A stretch of DNA of 64,000 nt, from positions 1 to 64,000 of the forward strand of contig JAJFKG010000005.1 in NCBI GenBank assembly GCA_021773335.1, written 5' to 3'. How positions within the stretch are numbered: the stretch's first letter is position 1; every line of letters starts with the position of its first letter. Shown in pieces: positions 9,001 through 15,788 of this stretch. The stretch comes from Gammaproteobacteria bacterium (GTDB lineage Bacteria; Pseudomonadota; Gammaproteobacteria; JAJFKG01). The notes beneath the pieces were generated by a model, which was not told where the DNA came from, did no database searches, and saw only the letters and a list, made by a program, of their open reading frames with translations. Position numbers and translations under genes: made by a program.

Positions 9001-11690
9001 AAACTAAAAGCAACGTATTGCGCATCGATGGTAATAGTGGCGACAGCGTGACAATCGGCGATGGCTGGCGTTTGAATGGTACTATCACAATTGGTAGCCA
9101 AACCTATAATGAATACCAAAGTAACCATCGTTATCTGCATATCGATACTGATGTCACTTTTACGCAAAATGGTCCCAGTGTTGACTTAAATGGTACGAAT
9201 GATACAGGCAGTAATCACATCGTTAACACTACCGGCAGTGCCGTAAATATCATTGATAGCGACGTTGATATTACTGACAGTGATAGTGCCAACCTGACGG
9301 GTGCGACGATACAAATTTTGAACAGTGTAGACACTGACACCCTCGCTGCTAGCACTGGTGGCACTAATATTACTGCGAGTTATGACAGCACAGCCAAGGT
9401 GCTCACTTTGACGGGAACGGATACGCTTGCCAATTACGAAACTGTTCTGGCTAGCGTGACATTTACACCAGGGGCTGGCACAACACCATTAACACGTGAA
9501 ATTGAAGTCACCTTAACTGATGGTAGCAATTATTCACACCCGACCAAAACCTATGTCACTATCACTGAAAATGATTTCTCATTACGACAAATTACAGACA
9601 ATAATGCGAATCTCAATAACTTCTTCTTTATTGAAGGGCCAGACTCATCCTTTGATTTTAGAATGGGTTATGCAGTGAGTGATGCTGGTGATATCAATGG
9701 TGACGGTTTTGTCGATATCATCCTTAGCCATAACAATAGAGGGATGGCTGTTATTATCTTTGGCGGTGAAAACAAACCCATCAACAACCTTGATAATGAA
9801 TTTGATTTGCAAGCTGTAGGAAGCTCCTTTAATTTAGATGGCACGGATGGCTTTGTGATTAACGCAGACTTGACTTCATCTGTAGATATGCTAAGTATTC
9901 ACGCCGCGGGCGATATTAATGGTGACGGTTTCGACGATATCATCATAGGTTCAGGGCATTCAGATGGCAGTGCGTCTGGCAGCGATAGAGAGGGTGTGGT
10001 TATCTATGGTACTTCCAGCTTTGACAGTACATTTAATACGACCGACATTGATGGCACTAATGGATTCTTGATTAATGATGATGAAGGTGGAACCTTTAGT
10101 GATTTCGGTGCCAGCGTCAGTGGTAATTTTGATTTTAACGGCGATGGACTTGATGACTTGATGTTTGCTAGTCCGGAAAACGATCCCAATGCCGTTTCTA
10201 ATGCTGGCTCCGTGTATATTGTATTTGGTAGCACTAGCTCACTGGGTACGTCTTTTGATTCAAGTGATATTAACGGCACAGTGGGCTTCCAAATTAATGG
10301 TGAAGCTAGTGGTGATAATTTAGGTAGTGCTCCCCTTATTGATGCTTCCAATCAAGTGTATTCTATTGGTGTTACTGGCGCCGGTGACTTTAATGGTGAC
10401 GGTATTGACGATATATTAATTGCTGCTTCTAATAGTGATGTCGGTGGTGCGGATTCTGGCGCTTTATATTTGATCTATGGTAAGACCAGTGGCATTGCTG
10501 ATATCGACTTAACAGACTTGAATGGCACTAATGGCGTACAAATATCAGGGAATACCGCTGGGGCCTCTGCTGGTGAATTCGTTGGTTATGGTGGCGACTT
10601 GAATGGCGACGGTTTGACCGACTTAGTCTTTAGTGCTCCCGATGCCGACCCGAATGCAACTACGGATGCTGGCCAAGCCTATGTGGTCTTTGGTACGACC
10701 AGTAGCTTAGGCGCCAACATTGATATCTCTGATATCGCAGGAACACATGGCTTTGTCATTAATGGTGAAGGTTCAAGCGATCAAATTGGCCCAATCCATG
10801 GAGTAGGGGACTTTAATGGTGATGGTTTCGACGATATCGCCATGCGCACACTCGGTGATGACTTCTTGTATATTGTCTTTGGTAGTGATTCGGGCTTAAC
10901 CGGTACTTTTGAACTCAGTGATAGCGATGGCAGCAGTATTCTCAGAGTCGATTTGCAAGGTACCAGTGGTGGTTCGATCAGTGCAGCAGGAGATTTCAAT
11001 GCCGATGGTTATGACGATATCATCATCGGTGAACCCAATACCAATGCCAATGAAGGTGGTGCATATGTCTTCTATGGCTATGATGTCCAAGGCAATGCAA
11101 ACCTCGCGGGTAACGAAGTCAATAATACGCTAACAGGTAGTACAGGGGCAGACTATATCATCGGCTTAGAAGGCAACGACAGTATTGATGGTGGCACTGG
11201 TGACGACACCTTACAGGGTGGCGCAGACGATGATACCTTGGATGGAAGCGGCGGTAATGATGTGCTCTACGGTGGCGCCGGCGATGATGTCTTGGTTTAT
11301 GATCCGAATGATGTCCTTAAAGTCGATGGTGGCAATGGTATCGACACCCTGCGCTTTGATGGTTCTGGACAAAGCCTCGATCTCACTGCAATCAGTAATT
11401 TGCGTTATGAAGGCATCGAAATCATCGACCTGACAGGTACAGGCAATAACAGCCTAACCATTGGTTTAGATGATGTCTTCGATTTATCGGATGAGTTGAA
11501 TACCTTCCCAGACACTGACTCCTTCGATACGATTGTCATTCAAGGTAATAGCGGCGATAGTGTCACGAGTACTGGCGAGGGTTGGGCGAGCCAGGGTGAT
11601 GTGACGATTGGTGCTGAGACGTTCACGCAGTACACCTCGGGCACGGCGACCATGTACGTTGATACGGATATTAGTGCGACGATAACTTAA
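3..11690 (+). CDS. giant RTX/FG-GAP repeat surface or secreted protein (5' truncated by window)
   Basis: The frame is open from base 3 with no start in the window, so at least 3,895 residues of a longer protein are seen; it ends TAA at 11688-11690. Modules in order: A-type repeats (SDTLSFTDAAAITSAEL...) and GGxGxD nonapeptides to about 1120; a serralysin-C-terminal-like module (NRDVVTDFAQGTDTIDLSAF) at about 1120-1440; seven FG-GAP blades at 1450-2915; RTX, three A-repeats and a second serralysin-like module at 2940-4735; seven blades at 4755-6220; RTX, a B-module (GSGDNTLTL...RVDGNSGD) and a cadherin-like module to 7250; seven blades at 7250-8620; RTX/B/cadherin-like again; seven blades at 9610-11085; terminal RTX plus B-module. 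The blades carry calcium-loop motifs of the form DxNGDGxDD. No cysteine was seen. Such proteins are usually type I secretion substrates acting in adhesion or biofilm. No secretion genes lie in the window and the exact role is unknown. Confidence 0.9.
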   Translation, partial: ASDSDSVELANNTFTITSLDTSNVNSARDVVIGGTGTVTLADGVNNRVLAKDGVDNVIDGGTGNDTIVGSTGSDSLSGGAGTDVFATTEANFATTDTLSGGTGSDTLSFTDAAAITSAELANKTGIDVISFAANANTAVLSDAFVDASDSDSVELANSTFTITSLDTSAVNALRDVVIGGTGTVTLADAVNNRVLAKDGVNTTINGGTGADTILGGTGNDVMSGGSGSDSLSGGAGTDTFTTTEALFVAADTIAGGTGSDTLSFTDAAAITSAELANKTGIDIISFAANGNTAVLSDVFVDAADSDSVELANGIFTITSLDTTSVNALRNVLIGGTGTITLAVGGNRVLAKDTINTDIDGGSGADTIISGSGVDTFTGGGAADNFVWDAVADSGIGSGNRDVVTDFAQGTDTIDLSAFSNLFFIGATAFSGARNEVRYTQPGGGITVIQVDSDGDASTDFEIELTGEFVITEDDITGASTPGIITLTELNGTNGVQFNGATDLDRLGTEVRSAGDFNGDGFDDFIIAAPYGDDAGNNAGEVYVIFGSASPFTDPFNMTLLDGTNGFQINGEAAGDQLGTGVAGFFNRHISGAGDLNADGLDDIIVSTRFGEAAYVIYGTTSTATSTLDLSDLDGTIGFEINGTNGTQFGQSVSNVGDFNGDGIDDFIISAPYADPNGTTNNGEVYLLYGTAAGFAHTFQISDLDGTNGAQINGNSFLTAQTISSAGDINGDGFDDMLIAQVNANSSRGEAYVVFGSSSGLSDNFELSDLDGTNGFSVGGANTTDLLSQDIDAVGDVNGDGIDDIILGASFADPGGLTSAGQTYIVFGSTSSFAASTNVTDLNGTNGFTINGIDSNDASGEHVGSAGDFNGDGINDFIISTYRADSSTGEIYIIYGSRTGFTSTLELSNLDADTGFTISGINTGDAFGFSVDTAGDVDGDGYDDLLVGAKNADVGGPGDTSKGESYLILGYDTKFQTTQAGTAGNDTLSGTASADFIDGLAGNDSITGSSANDTLNGGLGNDTLNGGAGSDALIGGAGADVFQTTEAEFIASDTMRGGNGTDTLAFSDTAAITATELLSKEGIDAISFATNGNTAVISNTFVNKSDAHSVELVNSTFTITSLSANVSPFDGVVIGGTGTVTLADGVNNRVAAKDGVANVINGGTGNDTITASTASDSLSGGAGADLFRHNEADFAGADTLDGGTGSDTLAFLDAAAITSAELTNKTGIDVISFAANANTAVLSDAFVDASDSDSVELANSTFTITSLDTSAVNALRDVVIGGTGTVTLTDAVNNRVLAKDGVNTTINGGTGADTILGGTGNDVISGGSGSDSLSGGAGTDTFTTTEALFVAADTIAGGTGSDTLSFTDAAAITSAELANKTGIDVISFAANSNTAVLSDAFIDASDSDSVELANSTFTITSLDTSAVNALRDVVIGGTGTVTLAAGGNRVIAKAGVATDIDGGSGADTIESGSGVDTFTGASGADRFIFDATTDSGIGTSNRDVITDFNQGQNDQIDLSAFSNLVFVGTDAFSGSRNEVRYTGSNPTIVQVDSNGDGSTNFEIELTGALTLTEADFIGATNPPESSIELSDLDGTIGFQINGVAASDRTGGHVSNIGDMNGDGLDDFMVAGSYNGSGAERAYIIFGSTSALADPFELSDLNGTNGFLIDPVNATDDLARFGLSATGDVNGDGLADIIISGPFADPSGRTDAGESYVVFGSTSAFSTTFELSDLDGTTGFQINGISNGDLLGHTGNAGDINGDGIDDIIVAAYFADPNATSNAGEAYIIYGTTAGFSDPFELSDLNGTNGIQINGIANDDRLAERMDGVGDFNGDGFDDFVLAARNGENTGTNTGEIYLVFGSNSLTDPLELSDLNGTNGVIFSGISNYDFAGNISAAGDINGDGLADFILGINAGDPNGTNSGESYVIFGSTSTFSATVELSDLDGTNGFQINGISVNDQSGVSVSSAGDFNADGFDDLLIGANLGNNDGTADGETYLIFGTASGFGATLELSDLDGANGFTLFGIDLSDQSGEAVSSAGDINGDGYDDILIGAPRSDPNGSDSGEAYIIYGNDHLNLATTPASGTPSTGNDTLTGTSGADFIDGKAGNDSITGSSGNDTLIGGLGDDTLDGGTGDDVLIGGAGDDVFIHDPATDTVRVDGGLGTDTLSFSGLSGVSLNLTTKNAAEYYNLYSGIEVIDLTGSGDNTLTLDVTDLLRLSDTTNALRVDGNSGDGVNLIGTWNLSTTTTINSNSYDVYTNGLASLQVQSGVTINPDGPVLDLNGSSNGGIDFTANFDQGVGTAVDIVDDTNLTLTDSDSTNLTGATVTITNLSDGASEVLGFSTAGTSILGNYNSGTGILTFSGTESVADYQTVLRTVTYDNNAGSPTLAPRVIEFTATDGTHTSVVATSTVDFAIGDTLATSDVSGNFGFDFSNGGIDLGASVQSFGDFNGDGFDDFVVTGQNDSYTSVIFGNGTRNLETFDLSNFNGTNGFTIANSAYNSGALGGDINGDGFDDLIVAADTGVGGFFILYGFDDNSVSTLDFDALNADNGIKLTLSNSGFRTADAIGDFNGDGLVDISIANSVNQSLKFGYIVYGDHLEQFSIYQLNSSDAFTSAATTIAGNGLSLSNDEREIGDGGFVSIGDINGDGIDDFAFDGDGDAQNISTRVIFGSRDIRESIEFSDVSGSVGFTLIHGSEGVGGTDNTKRTGRVIDGAGDINGDGIADFIVASSTEVDFAAGNVYVVYGRSSSTFGNTFDLSNIAATNGFEIQFANTLGPTSVATGGDFNGDGFDDIIVLNAGGSPENHMLIFGGDSFGATFHFSDLDGTNGFAIDAGANDELVAQFEGDIDGDGFDDIIIGDNEGSQSYIIYGRDINNTIDITGYDGDDSLTGTASAEIIHGSQGDDTIDGAGGDDTIFGGAGDDVIVFDSADVSRINAGNGTDTLRFDGSGQSLDLTSINQLVYEGIEIVDLTGAGNNSLTLSALDLDKLTGSGPVTITTGETKSNVLRIDGNSGDSVTIGDGWRLNGTITIGSQTYNEYQSNHRYLHIDTDVTFTQNGPSVDLNGTNDTGSNHIVNTTGSAVNIIDSDVDITDSDSANLTGATIQILNSVDTDTLAASTGGTNITASYDSTAKVLTLTGTDTLANYETVLASVTFTPGAGTTPLTREIEVTLTDGSNYSHPTKTYVTITENDFSLRQITDNNANLNNFFFIEGPDSSFDFRMGYAVSDAGDINGDGFVDIILSHNNRGMAVIIFGGENKPINNLDNEFDLQAVGSSFNLDGTDGFVINADLTSSVDMLSIHAAGDINGDGFDDIIIGSGHSDGSASGSDREGVVIYGTSSFDSTFNTTDIDGTNGFLINDDEGGTFSDFGASVSGNFDFNGDGLDDLMFASPENDPNAVSNAGSVYIVFGSTSSLGTSFDSSDINGTVGFQINGEASGDNLGSAPLIDASNQVYSIGVTGAGDFNGDGIDDILIAASNSDVGGADSGALYLIYGKTSGIADIDLTDLNGTNGVQISGNTAGASAGEFVGYGGDLNGDGLTDLVFSAPDADPNATTDAGQAYVVFGTTSSLGANIDISDIAGTHGFVINGEGSSDQIGPIHGVGDFNGDGFDDIAMRTLGDDFLYIVFGSDSGLTGTFELSDSDGSSILRVDLQGTSGGSISAAGDFNADGYDDIIIGEPNTNANEGGAYVFYGYDVQGNANLAGNEVNNTLTGSTGADYIIGLEGNDSIDGGTGDDTLQGGADDDTLDGSGGNDVLYGGAGDDVLVYDPNDVLKVDGGNGIDTLRFDGSGQSLDLTAISNLRYEGIEIIDLTGTGNNSLTIGLDDVFDLSDELNTFPDTDSFDTIVIQGNSGDSVTSTGEGWASQGDVTIGAETFTQYTSGTATMYVDTDISATIT
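471..841 (+). repeat. 371-nt internal duplication, copy 1 (copy 2 at 3774-4144)
   Basis: This stretch of the giant gene reappears at 3774-4144 with a constant offset of 3,303 nt and no indel. By eye it is roughly 95% identical, including many synonymous positions. Similarity continues more weakly upstream (about 353 and 3656). It encodes the end of one A-repeat, the GGTGADTILGGTGND RTX run and the start of the next A-repeat. Such identity points to recent duplication or gene conversion, and makes assembly collapse or strain length variation likely here. Confidence 0.85.
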
Positions 11691-11701
11691 GCGCAGTCTT
11701 C

Positions 11702-12325
11702 TTATAAATAACCAATAGGTATAGCATCAACATCACGTGATAAGGGAATATCTTTTTCACATAAACAAATCACCGCACCGTGACCAAGTTTTTTGCCTAG
11801 CTTAGCCAACGTTGAAAATTGTTTGCTGGCTGTTTTACTCGGTGTTGCCGTTCGCTTAAATTCGATAGGATACAAAGTATCACCCTCTTCTATTACAAGG
11901 CCTATCTCTTTTTGGTCAAGATCACGATAATAATAAAAATAAGACGACTTGCCATTATGCCAATAGCTTTTCAGCAACTCTGATAAGATATACGTTTCGA
12001 GGATAGCTCCTGACATCGCACCTGAAGCTAGCGACTCTGGCGAAGGCCACTGGGTCAGATAACAACACAACCCCGTATCAAGGAAGCAAAGTTTAGGCGT
12101 TTTCAGTAAACGCTTCGACACATTATTGTGATAAGGCTGCAACAGATAAATCAACCCAGATGCTGCAAGCACTGACAACCATGACTTTACTGTCTTGTGA
12201 TCGATAGCAACGTCGCGCGCGATATCTGCATAATTTAACAGCTGCCCAGTACGTGCGGCAATTGCACGCAGAAAGCGACTAAATGAAGTTTCATTACCTC
12301 TGTATTCGTTCAATCTGGGAGTCAA
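11702..12325 (-). pseudogene. C-terminal remnant of a DUF4143/AAA_14-type ATPase
   Basis: The 207 residues match the C-terminal half of ATP-binding proteins of the AAA_14-DUF4143 type: the winged-helix-like part (FLRAIAARTGQLLNYADIA, KTVKSWLSVLAASGLIY) and the nuclease-like DUF4143 part (ILETYILSEL, FYYRDLDQKEIGLVIE, YPIEFK). Family members are about 400 residues and begin with a Walker A ATPase domain. None is encoded here: the frame upstream of the TTG at 12325 runs only to a stop near 12367 and then enters the repeat-rich spacer. The gene therefore looks truncated at its 5' end, perhaps by insertion or recombination of repeats. It converges on the giant gene with an 11-bp gap. It is probably non-functional, though a short product could still be made. 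Confidence 0.75.
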
Positions 12326-12713
12326 CTGTAAGATTAAACGGGAAAAGGCGGAATTACAAGTTTCTCATAGCGTTAACGGAGCTTAAACAACCCCTGCTCC
12401 CGGACGCATCTCACAGGGCACAGACATACCGTTTCCCATATAGCCTCGTCACACCCCTGTGGGTGGGACGGTAAAGCAGCGGGCGCTGCGCGCCCGACAA
12501 AGAAAGGAACGGACGCTGGCGCGTCCGTAAGTGTAAGGTCCCAACCCTAGAGGGTCGGGACCAGTCTGGTTTCGCGCCGATTTGTCAGATCCTTGATAAG
12601 CCGCGTAGCGGCGCATCAAGGAGCAGCATTTGCCAACTCAGGCCCTTGATGCGCACCTTCGGTGCTTATCAAGGCTACAAGACTAGAAACGAAATAGCAA
12701 AGCGAAGCTTTGC
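12326..12713. repeat. 388-bp spacer packed with short palindromes
   Basis: No coding sequence is supported. The spacer is a chain of short inverted repeats: a variant GTCCCACCCC-type element at 12448-12469; GGGCGC-TGC-GCGCCC at 12481-12495; GGACGC-TGGC-GCGTCC at 12511-12526; an imperfect GGTCCC...GGGACC element at 12537-12562; and two related hairpins bounded by CCTTGAT/ATCAAGG at 12591-12621 and 12643-12674, with inner stems CCGC/GCGG and GCACC/GGTGC. The arms differ while the hairpin layout is kept, as in REP/BIME-like intergenic elements. The block separates the decayed ATPase gene from lptB. Confidence 0.75.
12697..12713 (-). terminator. perfect hairpin just after lptB
   Basis: GCAAAGC-GAA-GCTTTGC forms a perfect 7-bp stem with a 3-nt loop, starting at the base after the lptB stop codon. 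On the minus strand it is followed by TATTTCG rather than a clean U-run. It may act as a weak terminator or 3'-end stabiliser, or may simply be another member of the adjoining hairpin series. Confidence 0.35.
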
Positions 12714-13439
12714 CTACAAGTTGAAGTCGTCGCCGAGATACACATCCCTCACTCTCTGATTCGCCAAAATCGTTTGCGCATCACCATCACAAATGATTTG
12801 CCCTTCACTCACGATATAGGCACGCTCACAAATATCTAACGTCTCCCTCACATTATGGTCGGTAATCAGAACCCCGATGTTACGATCACGTAAATGTTGA
12901 ATAATGCGTTTGATATCAATCACGGAGATCGGATCAACACCAGCGAAAGGCTCATCCAATAAAATAAACTTGGGTTCTATCGCCAAGGCCCTGGCGATTT
13001 CAACGCGACGACGCTCACCCCCGGACAAACTCATACCAATGTTTTTACGGATATGGGTAATGTGAAATTCTTTTAATAGCGATTCGAGAATCTCTTGGCG
13101 TTGCGCTTTATTAAGTGACTTGCGCAATTCCAGAATTGCCATGATATTTTTTTCGACGGACAGTTTGCGAAATACGGAAGCTTCTTGTGGCAGATAACCG
13201 ATACCGCGCTGGGCACGCGCATGCATGGCTAAGGTCGTGATTTCTTCATTATCAATAAAGACATTACCAGCTTCACCAATCACCAAACCCACAATCATGT
13301 AAAAACTCGTGGTTTTACCGGCACCATTTGGTCCTAACAAGCCAACAATTTCGCCGCTATTGACGTTAACGGAAACGCCTTTGACAACTTTGCGGCCTTT
13401 ATAGGATTTTTCAAGTTCGAGTGCGCGTAATATACCCAT
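12714..13439 (-). CDS. lptB: LPS export ABC transporter ATPase LptB
   Basis: LptB is the cytoplasmic ATPase of the LptB2FGC complex that extracts LPS from the inner membrane and drives it across the periplasm. The 241-residue protein has Walker A GPNGAGKT (36-43), Q-loop Gln85, signature LSGGE (138-142), Walker B FILLDEP (158-164) and switch His195; the length is normal. The ATG at 13439 is preferred because it overlaps the lptA stop as TGATG; a TTG lies one codon upstream. It is the last gene of kdsD-lptC-lptA-lptB. In many gammaproteobacteria rpoN follows; here a repeat spacer and a decayed gene follow instead. LptF/LptG are not in the window. Confidence 0.95.
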   Translation of the reverse strand: MGILRALELEKSYKGRKVVKGVSVNVNSGEIVGLLGPNGAGKTTSFYMIVGLVIGEAGNVFIDNEEITTLAMHARAQRGIGYLPQEASVFRKLSVEKNIMAILELRKSLNKAQRQEILESLLKEFHITHIRKNIGMSLSGGERRRVEIARALAIEPKFILLDEPFAGVDPISVIDIKRIIQHLRDRNIGVLITDHNVRETLDICERAYIVSEGQIICDGDAQTILANQRVRDVYLGDDFNL

Positions 13440-13990
13440 CAACTGGCATCCTTTTTAGAAGCGGTACTTGCAGATTGACTATCCGCTCCTTGTAACTCTT
13501 GCGGCAACAACACAATATGACTACGCCCTTGCTTTGAGCGCGGCGCGATCACCAATTGCTTGCTGACATCGTATTGTATTTTGGGCCCTGAAAATTGGTT
13601 TTTATCTTGCGTCACTAAAGCATCGCCAATCAACACCACATGTTTATTCACGGCAAAATATTTAATTGTCTGTGCCCAAGCATTTAATAATGGCTTACCT
13701 GGCCCTGGCTCACTCCAATAATGCGCGCGTTTGCCAGTAGCAACCACTTCGCGCAAGTGATTATCGGTGCCTGATTTTGTAATCAACTTATCACAACGTA
13801 AATGTGTTGTGCCCTGCACTACCTTAACATTGCCGGTATAAACCCCCACCCCCGTTTTACGATTGAAGCTCACGCTATCCGACGCTATATGCATCGGTTT
13901 TTTATTATCACTTTGTAAGGCCCAAGCAGGATTTGCCAGCAACAGCATCACCAGCGTTAGCAAAAAACCGTTACGTACTTTTATGCGCAT
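13439..13990 (-). CDS. lptA: periplasmic LPS bridge protein LptA
   Basis: LptA polymerises or bridges between inner-membrane LptC and outer-membrane LptD to carry LPS through the periplasm. An N-terminal signal peptide ([19 protein letters not shown]) is followed by the OstA/LptA beta-jellyroll ([27 protein letters not shown], then RCDKLIT). The ATG at 13990 gives 183 residues, a clean signal peptide and a G-rich ribosome site; an in-frame ATG at 14005 is the alternative. The start lies inside the 3' end of lptC (20-nt overlap) and the stop overlaps the lptB start, so the three genes are probably translationally coupled. The C-terminal tail ([13 protein letters not shown]) is low complexity. 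Confidence 0.9.
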   Translation of the reverse strand: MRIKVRNGFLLTLVMLLLANPAWALQSDNKKPMHIASDSVSFNRKTGVGVYTGNVKVVQGTTHLRCDKLITKSGTDNHLREVVATGKRAHYWSEPGPGKPLLNAWAQTIKYFAVNKHVVLIGDALVTQDKNQFSGPKIQYDVSKQLVIAPRSKQGRSHIVLLPQELQGADSQSASTASKKDAS

Positions 13991-14603
13991 CTTGATCCCC
14001 GCCATCCAAACCAGGCAATTGGTCTGGCATATACATACCTCTAGCTTGTGATAGAAATTTCACTGATCCTGTCTGCAAGTTAGCGTGCATCCCAATCGCT
14101 GTTAACTTTGAACCGCCACTTTGCACAATAGTCACCGGCCTATCGGTTTCCGCGTAATGACGTTTTGGGTAATACGTCAAAGCACTAGTCGTAAACGTGG
14201 TTGCTTGATTATTTTTCCCAGCATCTCGGTGTAATTTCACATGATCCCACAGGTAAACCACTTTATTTTTATCACGCATTTGCCCATAACGCGAAGTTAT
14301 CTTCCACGGTGGCGCGCTCATATCCTTGGCATCGTAAACTACCATGGATGGGTTTGCCATATCGGACGTATCATTAGGATAGTGGGTAACTTTAGTCGAG
14401 GTAAACAGTGTTTTTGTTTGTCCATTAGGCGATAACTCTGTGTAGACAACATCATTGATAAAGGCATCTGGCCCGTTGGTATTAATAACTTTTTTCTCAA
14501 CGTCACTCGCACTGGATTGGTATAATAAAAAATACAATGCGACCGCTACCAGCAACCCTACAATAGCGTAATAAATCTGTCGCTTGCTGAATGCGAACAT
14601 CAT
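13971..14603 (-). CDS. lptC: LPS export protein LptC
   Basis: LptC is a bitopic inner-membrane protein that accepts LPS from LptB2FG and hands it to LptA. One N-terminal membrane segment (IYYAIVGLLVAVALYFLLY, about residues 10-28) precedes a periplasmic LptC domain with family-like strings such as FTSTKVTHYPNDTSDMANP, WKITSRYGQM and KVVYLWDHVKLHR. The 210-residue length is close to the usual 190-200. The ATG abuts the kdsD stop (TAA-ATG) and the 3' end overlaps lptA. Sequence conservation in this family is low, so the call rests partly on position. Confidence 0.88.
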   Translation of the reverse strand: MMFAFSKRQIYYAIVGLLVAVALYFLLYQSSASDVEKKVINTNGPDAFINDVVYTELSPNGQTKTLFTSTKVTHYPNDTSDMANPSMVVYDAKDMSAPPWKITSRYGQMRDKNKVVYLWDHVKLHRDAGKNNQATTFTTSALTYYPKRHYAETDRPVTIVQSGGSKLTAIGMHANLQTGSVKFLSQARGMYMPDQLPGLDGGDQDAHKST

Positions 14604-15581
14604 TTAGACAACACCAGCTTGCAATAAGGCATGCATGTGCAACACACCGACTAAGCTATCATCCTTGTCTTCGTCAATCACTAACAATGAAGTAATCTTA
14701 TGCTGACGCATGATGTCCAAGGCTTCCACTGCTAGCATGCCCGGTTTGATCCGTTTAAATTGGCGTGTCATGACATCATCTACGTTAGCTGTGTGTATAT
14801 TTATTTCAGAGTCTAAGGTACGACGTAAATCACCATCGGTATAAATACCCACTGGCTTACCTTGCTCATCAACCACGGCTGTCATGCCCAGTTTTTTATT
14901 ACTAATTTCAAATAATGCTTCACGCAAACTTGTACCAATGGGCACTCGTGGCACATCATCACCAGCATGCATCAAGTCGTCTATCACCAACAACAAACGC
15001 TTACCTAAAGCACCACCAGGGTGTGATAGCGCAAAATCTTCTTCGGTGAAACCACGCACCTCAAGCAAAGCCACTGCCAAAGCATCTCCTAAAACCAAAG
15101 TCACCGTCGTGCTCGCTGTCGGTGCCAACCCTAAGGGACACGCCTCTTTAGCAACGCCTGTATCTAAATGCACATTGGCGGCTTGTGCTAAAGTAGATTG
15201 TGGGTTGCCGGTCAAACCAATCAAGGGCACTTGCAAGCGCTTGAGCAAGGGTACAAGTGTCAGTAACTCAGCTGTCTCACCTGAATTAGACAGCGCCAAC
15301 ACCACATCTTTATGTGTCACCATACCCATATCACCGTGACTCGCTTCCCCCGGATGGACGAAAAAAGCGGGGGTACCTGTACTCGCCAAGGTGGCAGCAA
15401 TTTTACTGCCGATATGGCCTGATTTCCCCATCCCCATGACAATCACACGCCCTTCACAAGCGAGCATTAACTCACATGCATCAGCAAAACTTTCAGCAAT
15501 TTTATCGCGCAAATGGTGTATCGCCGTTAACTCAATATCAACTACATTTTTACCATACTGACAAAAATTATCACTTTTCAT
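14604..15581 (-). CDS. kdsD: D-arabinose 5-phosphate isomerase KdsD
   Basis: KdsD interconverts ribulose 5-phosphate and arabinose 5-phosphate, the first committed step to Kdo for LPS. The N-terminal SIS sugar-isomerase domain (GRVIVMGMGKSGHIGSKIA, LALSNSGETAEL, PLGLAPTAST, FALSHPGGALGKR) is followed by two CBS domains (from about residue 205). The ATG at 15581 gives 325 residues, matching the family; the frame continues upstream but without family similarity. The usual next gene, kdsC (Kdo 8-phosphate phosphatase), is absent and lptC follows directly. It is divergent from mlaF, sharing a 207-bp intergenic region. Confidence 0.93.
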   Translation of the reverse strand: MKSDNFCQYGKNVVDIELTAIHHLRDKIAESFADACELMLACEGRVIVMGMGKSGHIGSKIAATLASTGTPAFFVHPGEASHGDMGMVTHKDVVLALSNSGETAELLTLVPLLKRLQVPLIGLTGNPQSTLAQAANVHLDTGVAKEACPLGLAPTASTTVTLVLGDALAVALLEVRGFTEEDFALSHPGGALGKRLLLVIDDLMHAGDDVPRVPIGTSLREALFEISNKKLGMTAVVDEQGKPVGIYTDGDLRRTLDSEINIHTANVDDVMTRQFKRIKPGMLAVEALDIMRQHKITSLLVIDEDKDDSLVGVLHMHALLQAGVV

Positions 15582-15788
15582 AGGGTTGCCATCCAATTGT
15601 GTCCGCTGAATTACGCTTGCGCTTAAAGAAGAGAACCGCGATACTTCAAAATTTATGTCAATCTGCCTCTCGCTGCGGCAGGTATTGTAACGAAAAGCGC
15701 ATAGATTAGCCATATCAGGCTTTATAATTGCATACTAGGGGCGAGCCTCCGAATAAGCAGTGATGGATGTAGCGATTTAGGACTTCAT

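Noticed and set aside
15582-15713. Longer N-terminus for KdsD
   Set aside because: The additional 44 residues lack similarity to the family, and the ATG at 15581 gives the normal length.
15723-15728. TATAAT box upstream of mlaF
   Set aside because: No acceptable -35 hexamer at the right spacing, so it was not listed as a promoter.
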